Shown piece after piece: positions 1-9,643 of a stretch of DNA of 64,000 nt. A program made the translations under genes and the position numbers. The stretch comes from Thermus caldilimi. Its GTDB lineage: Bacteria > Deinococcota > Deinococci > Deinococcales > Thermaceae. The stretch's first letter is position 1. Every line of letters begins with the position of its first letter. The DNA is taken from positions 1,412,796 through 1,476,795 of the forward strand of contig NZ_CP038452.1 in assembly GCF_004684245.1 (NCBI RefSeq). The letters are read 5' to 3'. The notes beneath the pieces were generated by a model that worked only from the letters and a program-made list of their open reading frames with translations, ran no database searches and had not been told where the DNA came from.

Positions 1-551
1 GGTACTTTCTCCTCATCGTCCCCATGCGTCAGGAAACGGAAAGCGTGCGCCAGGAGATAGGCGCCCTTATCCCCGAGCGGGATAAAGGAAGGCAAGCCCA
101 GCGCGCCCTTCCAGAACTCCGGGCCACCATCGCTGAGCTGCAAGCCGAGCGCCAAGCCTTTCTGAGGGCGCTTCCCAAGGAGGAACGGCTTTCCCAGGTT
201 CTGAACGAGATCCTGACCGAAGCCCTAAGGAGCGGGGTCACGGTGCGCTCCTTCACCCGCTCCCCCACCTCGGCTCCGGTACCGGAGGTACGAGCGGTGA
301 ACCTGGCCCTTTCCCTCGAGGCGCCCTTCCCCGAAACCTATGCCTACCTGAAGCGCCTGGAAGGACTTTCCCGTTTCAGCTCCCTTTCCGGGCTCAACCT
401 CAGCGTCCAGGGCCAGGACTTGAATCCCCTTCTTTCCACCAGCTTGACCCTTACCCTCTACATGCTGGCCAAGGACCTCGGCCAACCCCAGGAAAACCCC
501 CAGGCACAGGGGGCTCCATCCCCGCAAACCGGTCAAGGAGGTGGTCGGTGA
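1..551 (+). CDS. pilO: Type IV pilus assembly protein PilO (5' end outside window)
   Basis: Inner-membrane component of the type IV pilus / DNA-uptake machine; PilO pairs with PilN in the alignment subcomplex. The reading frame is already open at the left edge (Tyr-Phe-Leu-Leu-Ile-Val-Pro before the first Met at 24), which is the end of an N-terminal membrane helix, so the true start lies upstream. The visible part has a charged coiled-coil stretch (about the first 60 residues), then a compact alpha/beta domain ending in a Pro/Gln-rich tail. The stop overlaps the GTG of the next gene by 4 bases (GTGA), indicating translational coupling. The assignment rests on this architecture and on the pilW and pilQ neighbours, which match the known Thermus pilMNOWQ order. 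Confidence 0.85.
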   Translation, partial: YFLLIVPMRQETESVRQEIGALIPERDKGRQAQRALPELRATIAELQAERQAFLRALPKEERLSQVLNEILTEALRSGVTVRSFTRSPTSAPVPEVRAVNLALSLEAPFPETYAYLKRLEGLSRFSSLSGLNLSVQGQDLNPLLSTSLTLTLYMLAKDLGQPQENPQAQGAPSPQTGQGGGR

Positions 552-1516
552 AAGGTCTTCTAGCGCGCCTGGCCACGGCTTGGCGCAACCTACCCCAGTC
601 CACCAAGCTCCTCCTGGCGGGCCTTCTCCTGGTGAGCGCCGTGGCGATTTGGTATGTGGGTTTCTACCTCCCGGCCCAGGTGCCCATGGAGGTGCAACCC
701 ACCCCCGGCCAACCTCAGGTGCCCAGCCAGGGAGCGGAAGCCCCCAAGGCCATAGAAGCTCCACCCATCCCACCCCTCGCCGAAACCCCTCCACCGGGTC
801 AAATGGCGAAGCTTAGCCCCGAGGCTTCTCCTTCCCAGGCCGCCCCTAAGGCAGGCGAGCCCATCTTGACCCCAGCCTTGCCCATCCCCAAAACCCAACA
901 AGAGGCCCCCCTTCCAAACCCCTTTGTGCCCCTGGTGGTGGAAGCCCCACCTTCTCCCCCCGTGCCCTCCCCTGCCCCGGCACCTAGGCCCACTCCCGTA
1001 CCCCCAGGGGCCCCAGTCCGGGTAACCCAGGGAACACCCCTGCCCACCCCCAGCGTTCAAGCTCCACCCCGGCCTCTCCCGGGAAGCCAGGGAGCCCTGC
1101 CCGCTCCCAAGGTGCTTACCCCCGCTTTCCAGGTGGAAACCCCCAAAGCCCAGGTGGAAACCCCACCTCTCCTCACCCCACCCGCTGGCCTCGTGGAGGC
1201 TCCTTTACCCAGGGCACCCCAAACCCCAGAGGGGGGAAAGACCGAGCCTGCGCCTTCCCCCACCGCTTCCCCCAAAACCCCCTTGCAAGCCCTGGTGGAG
1301 GAGAAAGGCATCAAGCTGGCGGGTACGCTTTTGGGCCCGGTGAGCGTGGCTATCTTGGAAACCAAGGAAGGGTACCTGGTACTGCCCGTGGGCAGCCTTC
1401 TTCCAGGTAGCGAAGCAGTCCTCCGCCGCATAGAAAGCGACCGGGTGGTGCTGGCCTTGAAGGATGAAAGCTTGGAGATTGCTTTAGAAAAGATGCAAGC
1501 AGGAGGTGGTCAGTGA
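548..1516 (+). CDS. pilW: Type IV pilus biogenesis protein PilW (PilP-like)
   Basis: 322 residues. One membrane helix near residues 20-40 is followed by a very Pro-rich linker (about residues 45-235) and a small C-terminal domain (about 245-315) resembling the homology region of PilP, the periplasmic protein that connects PilNO to the secretin. PilW is the name used in Thermus for this gene between pilO and pilQ; it is needed for pilus assembly, transformation and stable PilQ. It starts at GTG overlapping pilO by 4 bases, and its stop overlaps the pilQ GTG by 4 bases, so the three genes form one translationally coupled operon. The Pro-rich middle gives a periplasm-spanning arm. The identity comes mostly from position and architecture. 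Confidence 0.8.
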   Translation: MKGLLARLATAWRNLPQSTKLLLAGLLLVSAVAIWYVGFYLPAQVPMEVQPTPGQPQVPSQGAEAPKAIEAPPIPPLAETPPPGQMAKLSPEASPSQAAPKAGEPILTPALPIPKTQQEAPLPNPFVPLVVEAPPSPPVPSPAPAPRPTPVPPGAPVRVTQGTPLPTPSVQAPPRPLPGSQGALPAPKVLTPAFQVETPKAQVETPPLLTPPAGLVEAPLPRAPQTPEGGKTEPAPSPTASPKTPLQALVEEKGIKLAGTLLGPVSVAILETKEGYLVLPVGSLLPGSEAVLRRIESDRVVLALKDESLEIALEKMQAGGGQ

Positions 1517-3798
1517 GAAAGGCACTTATGAAACTTATGATCCCCGGCCTTTTGATCCTGGGCATGGGGGCTCTGGCGGGAAGCCTTCCCCAGGAACCCC
1601 GCTTTGACGCCAAGGTGGACCTGAAGGTATCCGAAAGCCAGGTGCGGGCCGGGTTTACCCTGCCCCTGGACGTGGTCCTGGAAGCCCTGGCCCGGAGCGT
1701 GGGCCTTCAGCCCCTTATCTACCGGGCCTACGATGCCTCCGGCGACCCAGCCAAGGCCCAGCCCCCTTTACCCAACATCAAGCTGGACTTCCAGGGCAAA
1801 CCCTTCCGGGAGGTCTGGGACCTCCTCTTCGCCACTTACGGCACCCAGTTCAACCTGGACTACCTCCTCCTGCCTCCCGACGTGGTGGTGGTGGCCCCCA
1901 CCCAGGTGATCACCGCCTTGGTAGACGCTCCAAGCCGCACCGGGGCCATGGAGCGGAAGCCCTACCTGGTGGCCATCCCCGAGATCGCCTACCGGCGCAC
2001 GGAAACCGACGCCCAGGGCCAAGCCCGCACCGTGGTGAACATAGACGGGGCCAAGGGCTGGGTGCAAAACGATCTCCTGCCCTTCCTTTCCCGGGAAGCC
2101 AGCGGGCTTAGCGTGAACTGGATTGTCGTAGAGGAAGGGGGCAAACTCAGGGCCCTACTCTCTGTCCTGGCCACCCCAGAACAGCACGTTCGCTTCTCGG
2201 ACATCCTTCAGCGGGCTGGGATTGACTTCCGCCCCCTACCCGCCCTCACCTTACCCAAACCAAAGGTGGAGCGGAGCTATATCCTCACCCACACCACCTT
2301 CCCCGAGGTGCTTTCCTTTCTGCAAACCCAGGTTCCGAACGCCCAGGTGGCCGTGGTTCCCACCGACCCCAAACGGGCCCTCATCACCGCCACCGAGGAG
2401 GACCACGCCCGCATCGCCGAACTCCTAAAGGTGGCCGATGTGCCCAAGCCCACCCCCGTGGTGCGCCGGGTCTACACCTTGCAAAACCTCACCTTCCAGG
2501 AAGCCCAGGAAAGGCTTAAACCCGTCCTGGAAAGGGAGTTGAAAGGGGCCCGCCTGGAAGGTGTCCCGGGTAACCCCAAAGCCCTTCTTCTGGAGGCTAC
2601 CGAAGCCGACCAGGCCTTCTTCGCCGAGGTCCTCAAGGCTGCCGATGTGCCTCCCCAGGTGGCCCCGCCCACCCAGGAGGCCATGGTGCGCAGGCTCTAC
2701 CCCTTGCGCTTCGCCGATGCTGAAAAGGTAGCTCCCTTCCTGGCCCGGGAGGTGCCGGGAATTGTGGTGCAGACGGTGCCCGGGCAACCCGTCCTCTCCG
2801 TGCGGGGAACGGAGAAACAGCTTTCGGAAGTAGAGAACCTCCTGGCCCAGATCGACCGGGCTCCCGAGCAGGGGCCACCTGTCTTCCAGCGCTCCTACCA
2901 GCTCTCCAACGCCAAAGCCGCCGACCTGGCCAAGGTGCTCCAGGAGGCCTTGCAAGCCCGGCAGGCCCAGGCTCCCCAGGGCCAGGTCCAGCCCCAAGCC
3001 CCCGTCCGCCAGGCCACGGTGGTGGCGGACGAGCGCACCAACACCCTGATCGTCACCGGTACCCAGGAGGACTTGAGCCTGGTGGAGGGCCTCATCCCCA
3101 GGCTGGACCAGGCGGTGCCCCAGGTGAACCTGAGGGTGCGGATCCAGGAGGTGCAGTCCAACTTCACCCGCAACCTGGGCCTCAAGTGGAACACCATCGC
3201 CGGGGGGAACGTGGCGGCCAGCGTCCTGGATTCGGGGCTTTCCCTCATCTTCGACAGCACCCGTAGCCTTGCCGCCCTGAACATCCTGGCCACCCTCGAG
3301 GCCCTCCAGCGCCAGGGCCTTTCCCGAGCCCTTAGGGATGTGAACCAAACCGTGCTCAACAACCAGACTGCCCGCCTCCAGTCCGGGGAAACCTTCCTCA
3401 TCCGGCGCATCAACCCCTCCACCGGGGCGGTGGAGCGGGTGCCCTTCGACATCGGCCTCATCGTGGAGGTGACCCCCCAGATCACCGCCGACGGGCAGAT
3501 CCTCCTCAACATCAAGGCGGAGGTTTCCGGCAACGTCCAGCGCAACCCCGTGGACGGGGACGTGGACCGCTTCACCAAGCAGGTGGTGACCACCACCCTG
3601 AGGGTGCGGGACGGCCAGACCGTGGTCCTGGGGGGCCTCACCTCCCAGGAAAACAACCAGGTGCAACAGGGAGTCCCCCTCCTCATGGACATCCCCTTGA
3701 TCGGGGAACTCTTCAAACAACGCACCCAGGAAACTACCGACCGGGAGCTTCTGGTGGTCATCACCGCCGACATCTTGAAGGAAACCGCAAGCCGCTAA
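1513..3798 (+). CDS. pilQ: Type IV pilus secretin PilQ
   Basis: Outer-membrane secretin, the channel through which the pilus emerges and DNA enters in Thermus. 761 residues: a signal peptide (Met-Arg-Lys then a hydrophobic core, cleaved around residue 23), a long periplasmic region with several repeated beta-alpha-beta N domains (about 30-510, each with the 'YxLxxxxxxxVxxFL' type of start), and the C-terminal secretin domain (about 540-755). The secretin domain carries the hallmark PLLMDIPLIGELF and the Val-Thr-Pro-Gln-Ile segment. It starts at GTG coupled to pilW. It is the last gene of the pil operon; a large inverted repeat follows. The many N domains fit the unusually long periplasmic stack described for Thermus PilQ. 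Confidence 0.93.
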   Translation: MRKALMKLMIPGLLILGMGALAGSLPQEPRFDAKVDLKVSESQVRAGFTLPLDVVLEALARSVGLQPLIYRAYDASGDPAKAQPPLPNIKLDFQGKPFREVWDLLFATYGTQFNLDYLLLPPDVVVVAPTQVITALVDAPSRTGAMERKPYLVAIPEIAYRRTETDAQGQARTVVNIDGAKGWVQNDLLPFLSREASGLSVNWIVVEEGGKLRALLSVLATPEQHVRFSDILQRAGIDFRPLPALTLPKPKVERSYILTHTTFPEVLSFLQTQVPNAQVAVVPTDPKRALITATEEDHARIAELLKVADVPKPTPVVRRVYTLQNLTFQEAQERLKPVLERELKGARLEGVPGNPKALLLEATEADQAFFAEVLKAADVPPQVAPPTQEAMVRRLYPLRFADAEKVAPFLAREVPGIVVQTVPGQPVLSVRGTEKQLSEVENLLAQIDRAPEQGPPVFQRSYQLSNAKAADLAKVLQEALQARQAQAPQGQVQPQAPVRQATVVADERTNTLIVTGTQEDLSLVEGLIPRLDQAVPQVNLRVRIQEVQSNFTRNLGLKWNTIAGGNVAASVLDSGLSLIFDSTRSLAALNILATLEALQRQGLSRALRDVNQTVLNNQTARLQSGETFLIRRINPSTGAVERVPFDIGLIVEVTPQITADGQILLNIKAEVSGNVQRNPVDGDVDRFTKQVVTTTLRVRDGQTVVLGGLTSQENNQVQQGVPLLMDIPLIGELFKQRTQETTDRELLVVITADILKETASR

Positions 3799-3815
3799 GC
3801 TCCTTTGCCCCTTCC

Positions 3816-3863
3816 AGCCAGGGGAGGCAAGCCTGCAAGCTGGGCTTTGCTGATCCCCTGGCT
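3816..3863 (+). terminator. Inverted repeat after pilQ, possible terminator
   Basis: AGCCAGGGGA (3816-3825) pairs perfectly with TCCCCTGGCT (3854-3863). The loop itself holds a second possible stem. It lies between the pilQ stop and the aroC promoter, where an operon end is expected. There is no clear T-run, so factor-independent termination is uncertain. Confidence 0.45.
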
Positions 3864-3888
3864 TGGGTCTATCCCAGGCCCCTTGCCC

Positions 3889-3894
3889 TACAAT
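3889..3894 (+). promoter_or_regulatory. -10 element for leaderless aroC mRNA
   Basis: TACAAT ends 6 bases before the aroC ATG at 3901. At this spacing transcription would begin at or next to the start codon, a common arrangement in Thermus. No Shine-Dalgarno sequence is present and no convincing -35 box was seen. Confidence 0.55.
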
Positions 3895-3900
3895 AGGCCC

Positions 3901-5052
3901 ATGAGGTTCCTGACCGCAGGCGAGTCCCATGGCCCCGAGCTTCTCGCCATCATTGAGGGCCTGCCCGCCGGTATCCCCCTCACCGAAGAGGACATCAACC
4001 CCTGGCTGGAACGGCGTCAGAAGGGCTATGGCCGGGGAAGGCGCATGGTCATCGAGACCGACCGGGTGGAGTTCCGCGCTGGCGTCAGAGCGGGGCGTAC
4101 CACGGGAGCCCCGGTGGCCCTGGCCATCCGGAACGCCGACCACCGGAACTGGGTGGAGATCATGGACCCTGCCCCGGGGAACGAACCCCGTAAGAAGGCC
4201 CTCACCGCCGCCCGCCCCGGCCACGCCGACCTTTCGGGGGGCATCAAGTACGGCCACAAGGACCTAAGGGACGTGCTGGAACGGGCCAGCGCCCGGGAGA
4301 CCGCCATGCGGGTGGCGGTGGGAGCGGTGGCCTTGAAGTTCTTGAGCCTTCTTGGAGTTGAGGGAACAGGGTACGTGCCGGGTATGGCGGGGGTGTGGGC
4401 CCAGGTTCCCTTCTCCTGGGACCTGGTACCCCGCATAGAGGAAAGCCCCTTGCGCATGACCGATCCTGAGGCCGAGGCCGAGGTTATCCGCCGCATAGAC
4501 CGGTCCAAGGCGGAAGGGGACACCCTAGGCGGGGTGATCGAGGCCCGCTTCCGCGGCCTGGTGCCGGGCCTGGGAAGCCACGTGCACTGGGACCGCAAGC
4601 TGGATGGCCGTCTGGCCCAGATGGCCCTTTCCATTCCCGCGGTGAAGGGGATGGAAATCGGCCCCGCCTTTGAAAACGCCATGAAGCGGGGCTCGGAGGT
4701 TCACGACCCCATCTACTGGGGCCCGGAGAAGGGGTTCTACCGCACCACCAACCGGGCGGGAGGCCTCGAGGGGGGCATGACCACCGGGGAGGAACTCATC
4801 CTCCGGGCTGCCTTGAAGCCCATCGCCACCCTGATGAAACCCCTCCCCACCGTGGACGTGGTCACCCACGAGCCCAAAGATGCCGCCAGGGAGCGCTCCG
4901 ACGTCACCGCTGTGCCCGCCGCCAGCGTGATCCTCTGCGCCCTTTCCGCCATCGTCCTGGCCCAGGCCTACCTGGAGAAGTTCGGGGGGGACACCCTCGA
5001 GGAGCTCCAGGAGCGGGTGGAGCGCTACCGGGCCCGGGTCCAAAGCTATTAG
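3901..5052 (+). CDS. aroC: Chorismate synthase
   Basis: Last step of the shikimate pathway: converts 5-enolpyruvylshikimate-3-phosphate to chorismate using reduced FMN. 383 residues. It has the family signatures GESHGP (residues 7-12), the RRQKGYGRGxR segment near residue 40, the GRASARET-like block (here ERASARETAMR, ~125-135) and the C-terminal RSDVTAVPAA region. The reading frame is open 32 codons further upstream, but the ATG at 3901 starts the conserved MRFLTAGESHG and sits 6 bases after a TACAAT box, so it is chosen as the start. aroK and aroB follow on the same strand. Confidence 0.96.
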   Translation: MRFLTAGESHGPELLAIIEGLPAGIPLTEEDINPWLERRQKGYGRGRRMVIETDRVEFRAGVRAGRTTGAPVALAIRNADHRNWVEIMDPAPGNEPRKKALTAARPGHADLSGGIKYGHKDLRDVLERASARETAMRVAVGAVALKFLSLLGVEGTGYVPGMAGVWAQVPFSWDLVPRIEESPLRMTDPEAEAEVIRRIDRSKAEGDTLGGVIEARFRGLVPGLGSHVHWDRKLDGRLAQMALSIPAVKGMEIGPAFENAMKRGSEVHDPIYWGPEKGFYRTTNRAGGLEGGMTTGEELILRAALKPIATLMKPLPTVDVVTHEPKDAARERSDVTAVPAASVILCALSAIVLAQAYLEKFGGDTLEELQERVERYRARVQSY

Positions 5053-5067
5053 GCGTAGGATGGCTCC

Positions 5068-5622
5068 ATGACCCGCTTGGAGATTCCCCGCCCCGCCACC
5101 TTCATCAGCCTCACCGGCTTCATGGGGGTGGGGAAAAGCCGCATCGGTCGGGAGCTGGCCCGCGCTCTTATGCTCCACTTCATCGACCTAGACCGCTATA
5201 TAGAAAGGCGCACAGGGTTATCCATCCCCGATATCTTCCGCCACCTGGGGGAAGAAGCCTTCCGGCAGATGGAGCGGGAGGCGGTGCAGGAGCTTCTCGG
5301 CAAGGAGTACCTGGTTCTATCCTTGGGCGGGGGCACCTTCATGGACCCGGAAAACCGCAAGAAGCTTCTGGCCAGGGGCCCGGTGGTGGCCCTCTGGGCC
5401 AGCCCGGAAACCATCCTGGAACGAGCCATCCGCAAGCCCGGGGAAAGGCCCCTTTTGCAGGTGGAAAATCCCCTGGAGAGGATAAGGACCCTTCTCGAGG
5501 CCCGCACCCCCATCTACCGGGAGGCCCACGTGCACGTTTCCACCGACAACCGGAAGGTGGAGGAGGTGGTGGAGGAGATCGTGGAGAAGCTTTGGAGCTA
5601 TGCGAAGGCTAACCGTCCGTAA
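5068..5622 (+). CDS. aroK: Shikimate kinase
   Basis: Phosphorylates shikimate with ATP, fifth step to chorismate. 184 residues. It shows the Walker A motif GFMGVGKS (around residue 17), the DLD(R) shikimate-binding pair shortly after, the GGGTFMD segment (about residue 88) and the lid Arg region. It lies 15 bases after aroC and has its own TAGGAT box (5056-5061) 6 bases before the ATG, so it may also be transcribed as a leaderless message. Its 3' end overlaps aroB by 23 bases in another frame, suggesting coupled translation of aroK and aroB. Confidence 0.94.
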   Translation: MTRLEIPRPATFISLTGFMGVGKSRIGRELARALMLHFIDLDRYIERRTGLSIPDIFRHLGEEAFRQMEREAVQELLGKEYLVLSLGGGTFMDPENRKKLLARGPVVALWASPETILERAIRKPGERPLLQVENPLERIRTLLEARTPIYREAHVHVSTDNRKVEEVVEEIVEKLWSYAKANRP

Positions 5623-6649
5623 TCCTGTTTCCTACCCCATATTGATCGGAGAAGGCGTGCTCGAGGAGGTCCGAACCCCCGAAGGTCCTTCGGCCCTTCT
5701 TTACGACCAGCGGGTGGAAGGTTTCGCCCTGAAGCTGGCAGAGCACCTTGGGGTTCAACACCAGCTGGGTCTGCAAGGGGGCGAGGGAGCCAAGACCCTG
5801 GCCGCTTACGGCCGGGTCCTCTCCTTCCTGGCGGAGAAGGGCCTACCCCGGAACACCACCTTGCTGGTGATGGGGGGAGGGACCCTCACCGACCTGGGGG
5901 GGTTTGTGGCCGCCACCTACCTCCGGGGAATCCCCTACCTCTCCTTCCCCACCACCACCTTAAGCGTGGTGGACGCCAGCGTGGGGGGCAAGACCGGCAT
6001 CAACCTCCCGGAGGGGAAAAACCTGGTGGGAGCCTTCCACTTTCCCCAAGGGGTGTACGCGGAGCTAAAGGCCCTCAGAACCCTCCCTCCCTTCACCTTC
6101 AAAGAGGGCCTGGTGGAAGCCTTCAAGCACGGGATCATCTCCGGGGAGGAGGGGCTTTTAGAGGTGGAGGGCCTCACGCCGGAAAGCCCCCGCCTCGAGG
6201 CCTATCTGACCCAGGCGGTGGCGGTGAAGGTGAGGATCACCGAGCAGGATCCTACGGAAAAGGGGGAAAGGAGGCTATTAAACCTGGGCCACACCCTGGG
6301 GCACGCCCTGGAGGCCTACACCCACCACGCCCTGCCCCACGGGGCAGCGGTGGCCTACGGTCTCCTCTACGCCACCCTCCTGGGCAAACTCTTGAGGGGG
6401 GAGGACCTCACCCCCCTGATCCTCCGCCTCCTAAAGTGGCTTTCTCCCCCTTCCCTCCCCCGGGTTTCCTGGGAGGACCTCCTCCCCTACCTCCTCCGGG
6501 ACAAAAAGAAAGTTTCCGAAAGCCTCCACTGGGTGGTGCCCCTGGGCCTGGGGATCCTCACGGTAAAGCCCCTTCCGGAAGCAACCCTAAGGGAGGCCTT
6601 CGGCCGTTGGCGGGAGGTCCTCGAGGGGCTTGCCCTTTTTAAAGGTTGA
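5600..6649 (+). CDS. aroB: 3-dehydroquinate synthase
   Basis: Second step of the shikimate pathway: cyclises DAHP to 3-dehydroquinate using NAD+ and a divalent metal. 349 residues. The NAD-binding stretch GGGTLTDLGGF (about 92-102) is followed by FPTTTLSVVDASVGGKTGIN, and the metal ligands appear in the GLVEAFKHG helix and in the GHTLGHALE and HH-x-LPHG regions. The start overlaps aroK by 23 bases. With aroC and aroK it forms a three-gene aromatic pathway cluster; aroE, aroA, aroD and the DAHP synthase gene are not in this window. Confidence 0.95.
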   Translation: MRRLTVRNPVSYPILIGEGVLEEVRTPEGPSALLYDQRVEGFALKLAEHLGVQHQLGLQGGEGAKTLAAYGRVLSFLAEKGLPRNTTLLVMGGGTLTDLGGFVAATYLRGIPYLSFPTTTLSVVDASVGGKTGINLPEGKNLVGAFHFPQGVYAELKALRTLPPFTFKEGLVEAFKHGIISGEEGLLEVEGLTPESPRLEAYLTQAVAVKVRITEQDPTEKGERRLLNLGHTLGHALEAYTHHALPHGAAVAYGLLYATLLGKLLRGEDLTPLILRLLKWLSPPSLPRVSWEDLLPYLLRDKKKVSESLHWVVPLGLGILTVKPLPEATLREAFGRWREVLEGLALFKG

Positions 6650-6695
6650 GGCTCCTTACCGGACATCCATACTGGGCGCTTCCACCCCATAAGGC

Positions 6696-8065
<1,370 letters not shown>

Positions 8066-8113
8066 CTAACACGAAAAAACCTCTAGCTCAAGAAGGCGGG
8101 CTAAAATGGCCCT

Positions 8114-8239
8114 ATGGATCCTGCGGCGGAAAAGCTTACCCCCAGGGCTTACCTGGCCCTCAAGGGGAAGAAGCGCCTGGGATACCGGGAAGGACCGCTC
8201 CCGGCCATGGCGGGGAAAAGCCCAGAACCTCACCCATGA
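8114..8239 (+). CDS. Small leaderless ORF upstream of acpS
   Basis: 41 codons starting MDPAAEKLTP and ending in PEPHP; basic in the middle (KGKKRLGYR). I do not recognise a family. Reasons to think it is translated: a TAAAAT -10 box (8102-8107) ends 6 bases before its ATG, and its stop overlaps the acpS ATG as ATGA, the same coupling used by neighbouring operons. It could be a genuine small protein or a leader ORF whose translation sets acpS expression. Length and codon choice alone cannot settle this. Confidence 0.4.
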   Translation: MDPAAEKLTPRAYLALKGKKRLGYREGPLPAMAGKSPEPHP

Positions 8240-8613
8240 TTCAAGCCATCGGTACCGACTTGGTAGACATCCGCCGGGTGCGAAGGCTCCTCCAAAAGCA
8301 CGGGGAAAAGGCCCTCAAAAGGCTTTTCACCGAGGAGGAGTTAACCTACGCCCTCCGCCACCAGGACCCTGCCCCAAGCCTCGCCGCCCGGATCGCCGCC
8401 AAGGAAGCCTTCCAGAAATGCTGGCCCGAAAACCTTTCCTGGAAGGAAGTCTGGGTGGGGATGGAGGGGAGGAAGCCGGTCTTGCGCTTTGCCCCAAAGG
8501 TAAGGGCCCGCCTCGAGGCGGAAAACCTTTTCGCCCACCTCTCCCTAAGTCACGAGAAAAACCACGCCCTGGCGGTGGTGATCCTGGAAGCTAGGGAACC
8601 AGGCGCAGGATAA
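8236..8613 (+). CDS. acpS: Holo-[acyl-carrier-protein] synthase
   Basis: Transfers the 4'-phosphopantetheine arm of CoA to a Ser of acyl carrier protein, activating fatty acid synthesis. 125 residues, typical of the small trimeric AcpS type. The N-terminal GTDLVDIRRVRR carries the Mg-binding Asp, the middle has RIAAKEAFQK (conserved Glu/Lys) and the C-terminal part has the LSLSHEKNHALAVVI strand pair. The ATG overlaps a small upstream ORF (ATGA). Its 3' end overlaps the convergent DUF4870 gene by 23 bases. Confidence 0.93.
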   Translation: MIQAIGTDLVDIRRVRRLLQKHGEKALKRLFTEEELTYALRHQDPAPSLAARIAAKEAFQKCWPENLSWKEVWVGMEGRKPVLRFAPKVRARLEAENLFAHLSLSHEKNHALAVVILEAREPGAG

Positions 8614-8956
8614 GGACATAGGCATAGGTCCCTCCCCTGCCGGCTGCCAGGGCTCCCTGGATCATGTTCCAAAGGACCAGGACCACCAAGGCAAACGCCA
8701 GGGGAACCGCCACCACCAACCCCACCACGGTCATCGCCAGAAGAAGGAGGGCCAAGCCGTAGAGGGTATAGCTGATCTGGCCGTTTAAGGACTCCTTGGC
8801 GTGGACCTGGACGAAAGCGCTTTTCGGACCCCAAAGCAGGATGACCACGGGCAGAAGGATCTGACCTATAAGGATGAAGTACCCCACTAGGGGAGCCAGG
8901 TGGGCCACCGCCGCCCAGGTCCGGTCCGCATCCGTCAAAGGGGTGGGTTGTTCCAT
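8591..8956 (-). CDS. DUF4870 family small membrane protein
   Basis: 121 residues with about three to four hydrophobic helices. The N-terminal motif (DADRTWAAVAHLAPLVGYF) followed by VQVHAKESLNGQISYTLYG is the DUF4870/Tic20-like pattern of small integral membrane proteins of unknown function. The ATG at 8956 is 6 bases after a TAAACT box on the minus strand, consistent with a leaderless message. It is convergent with and overlaps the end of acpS by 23 bases. No partner gene suggests a function. Confidence 0.75.
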   Translation of the reverse strand: MEQPTPLTDADRTWAAVAHLAPLVGYFILIGQILLPVVILLWGPKSAFVQVHAKESLNGQISYTLYGLALLLLAMTVVGLVVAVPLAFALVVLVLWNMIQGALAAGRGGTYAYVLILRLVP

Positions 8957-8999
8957 AAAGCAAGTTTATCAAGAAGATAGGCCAGGGGCTGGCTTCTGC

Positions 9000-9563
9000 C
9001 TAGGCCACCTCCTCGCGGATGCGGATGGGACCTTGCCTCTCGGGCCTCAGACCCACCTTATCCTGGTAAAAGGCCCGGATGACCTCAAAATCCTGCTTGA
9101 TGTTTCCGGTAGGCCAGAGGTAACCCCCGATCCCCACCTCCTTTTTGCGGAAGTCCACGTAGCCGAGGGCAATGGGCACCCGAGCCTTCAGGGCCATGTA
9201 GTAAAAGCCGCTCCGCCAGTACGGTGCCTTCCCCCGAGTACCCTCCGGGGTGATGAGGATGGCCATCTCCTCCTCCCGCTGGAAAACCTCCGCCACGCTG
9301 TCCACCAGGTTGTTCCGGCGGGAGCGATCCACAGGGATACCCCCAAGCAATTTTAAGAGCCAGCCCAAGGGGGGCCGGAAAAGCTCTTTTTTCCCCAACC
9401 ACCGCGCCCGAATGCCCAAGGCCCAAAGGGCCAGAATACCCACAAAAAAGTCCCAGTTTGTGGTGTGAGGAGCTCCGATGAGCACGTACTTCTTACTGGG
9501 GGAAGGGGGCATGTGGTACCGCCAGCCCAGCCCCCGAAGCACCAGGCCCGCGAACGTGCGCAT
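9000..9563 (-). CDS. 1-acyl-glycerol-3-phosphate acyltransferase family protein
   Basis: 187 residues from the chosen ATG at 9563 (MRTFAGLVL). Acyltransferase (PlsC-like) motifs: motif I appears as the variant PHTTNWD (usual NHxxxxD, with His and Asp kept) near residue 37, then WLGKKELFRPPLG, the GGIPVDRS motif III and the ITPEGTRGKAPYWRSGFYYMA motif containing the EGTR signature. It probably acylates a lysophospholipid at the inner membrane; the exact substrate is unknown. A longer frame opens 20 codons upstream, but the ATG at 9563 lies just after a TATAGT box (9573-9578 on the minus strand). It is divergent from der. Confidence 0.8.
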   Translation of the reverse strand: MRTFAGLVLRGLGWRYHMPPSPSKKYVLIGAPHTTNWDFFVGILALWALGIRARWLGKKELFRPPLGWLLKLLGGIPVDRSRRNNLVDSVAEVFQREEEMAILITPEGTRGKAPYWRSGFYYMALKARVPIALGYVDFRKKEVGIGGYLWPTGNIKQDFEVIRAFYQDKVGLRPERQGPIRIREEVA

Positions 9564-9572
9564 AACCCCATC

Positions 9573-9594
9573 ACTATACCCCCTGTGGTACACT
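9573..9594. promoter_or_regulatory. Back-to-back -10 elements between the acyltransferase gene and der
   Basis: Minus strand TATAGT (9578-9573) faces the acyltransferase gene. Plus strand TACACT (9589-9594), preceded by TGG as in an extended -10, faces der. The two boxes are only 10 bases apart, so the divergent promoters must compete for polymerase. Confidence 0.5.
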
Positions 9595-9603
9595 AAAGGG
9601 AAG

Positions 9604-9628
9604 GCGGGGTGGGGCAAGCCCACCCCGC
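9604..9628 (+). promoter_or_regulatory. GC-rich hairpin in the der leader
   Basis: GCGGGGTGGG (9604-9613) pairs perfectly with CCCACCCCGC (9619-9628) over a 5-base loop and is followed by TTT. It lies between the der -10 box and the der ATG, so it would form in the 5' untranslated region. It could be an attenuator or a structure affecting translation or stability. Confidence 0.5.
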
Positions 9629-9643
9629 TTTGCTGGGGTGAAG

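Noticed and set aside
2425-4257. 610-codon open frame on the minus strand opposite pilQ and aroC
   Set aside because: It is antisense to two certain genes, has a Gly/His/Pro/Asp-biased product with no motif, and such frames are common in high-GC DNA where third positions are G or C.
9604-9628. der leader hairpin as an intrinsic terminator for the neighbouring gene
   Set aside because: No gene reads into it from the left on the plus strand, and the minus-strand gene starts and moves away, so a leader role is more likely.
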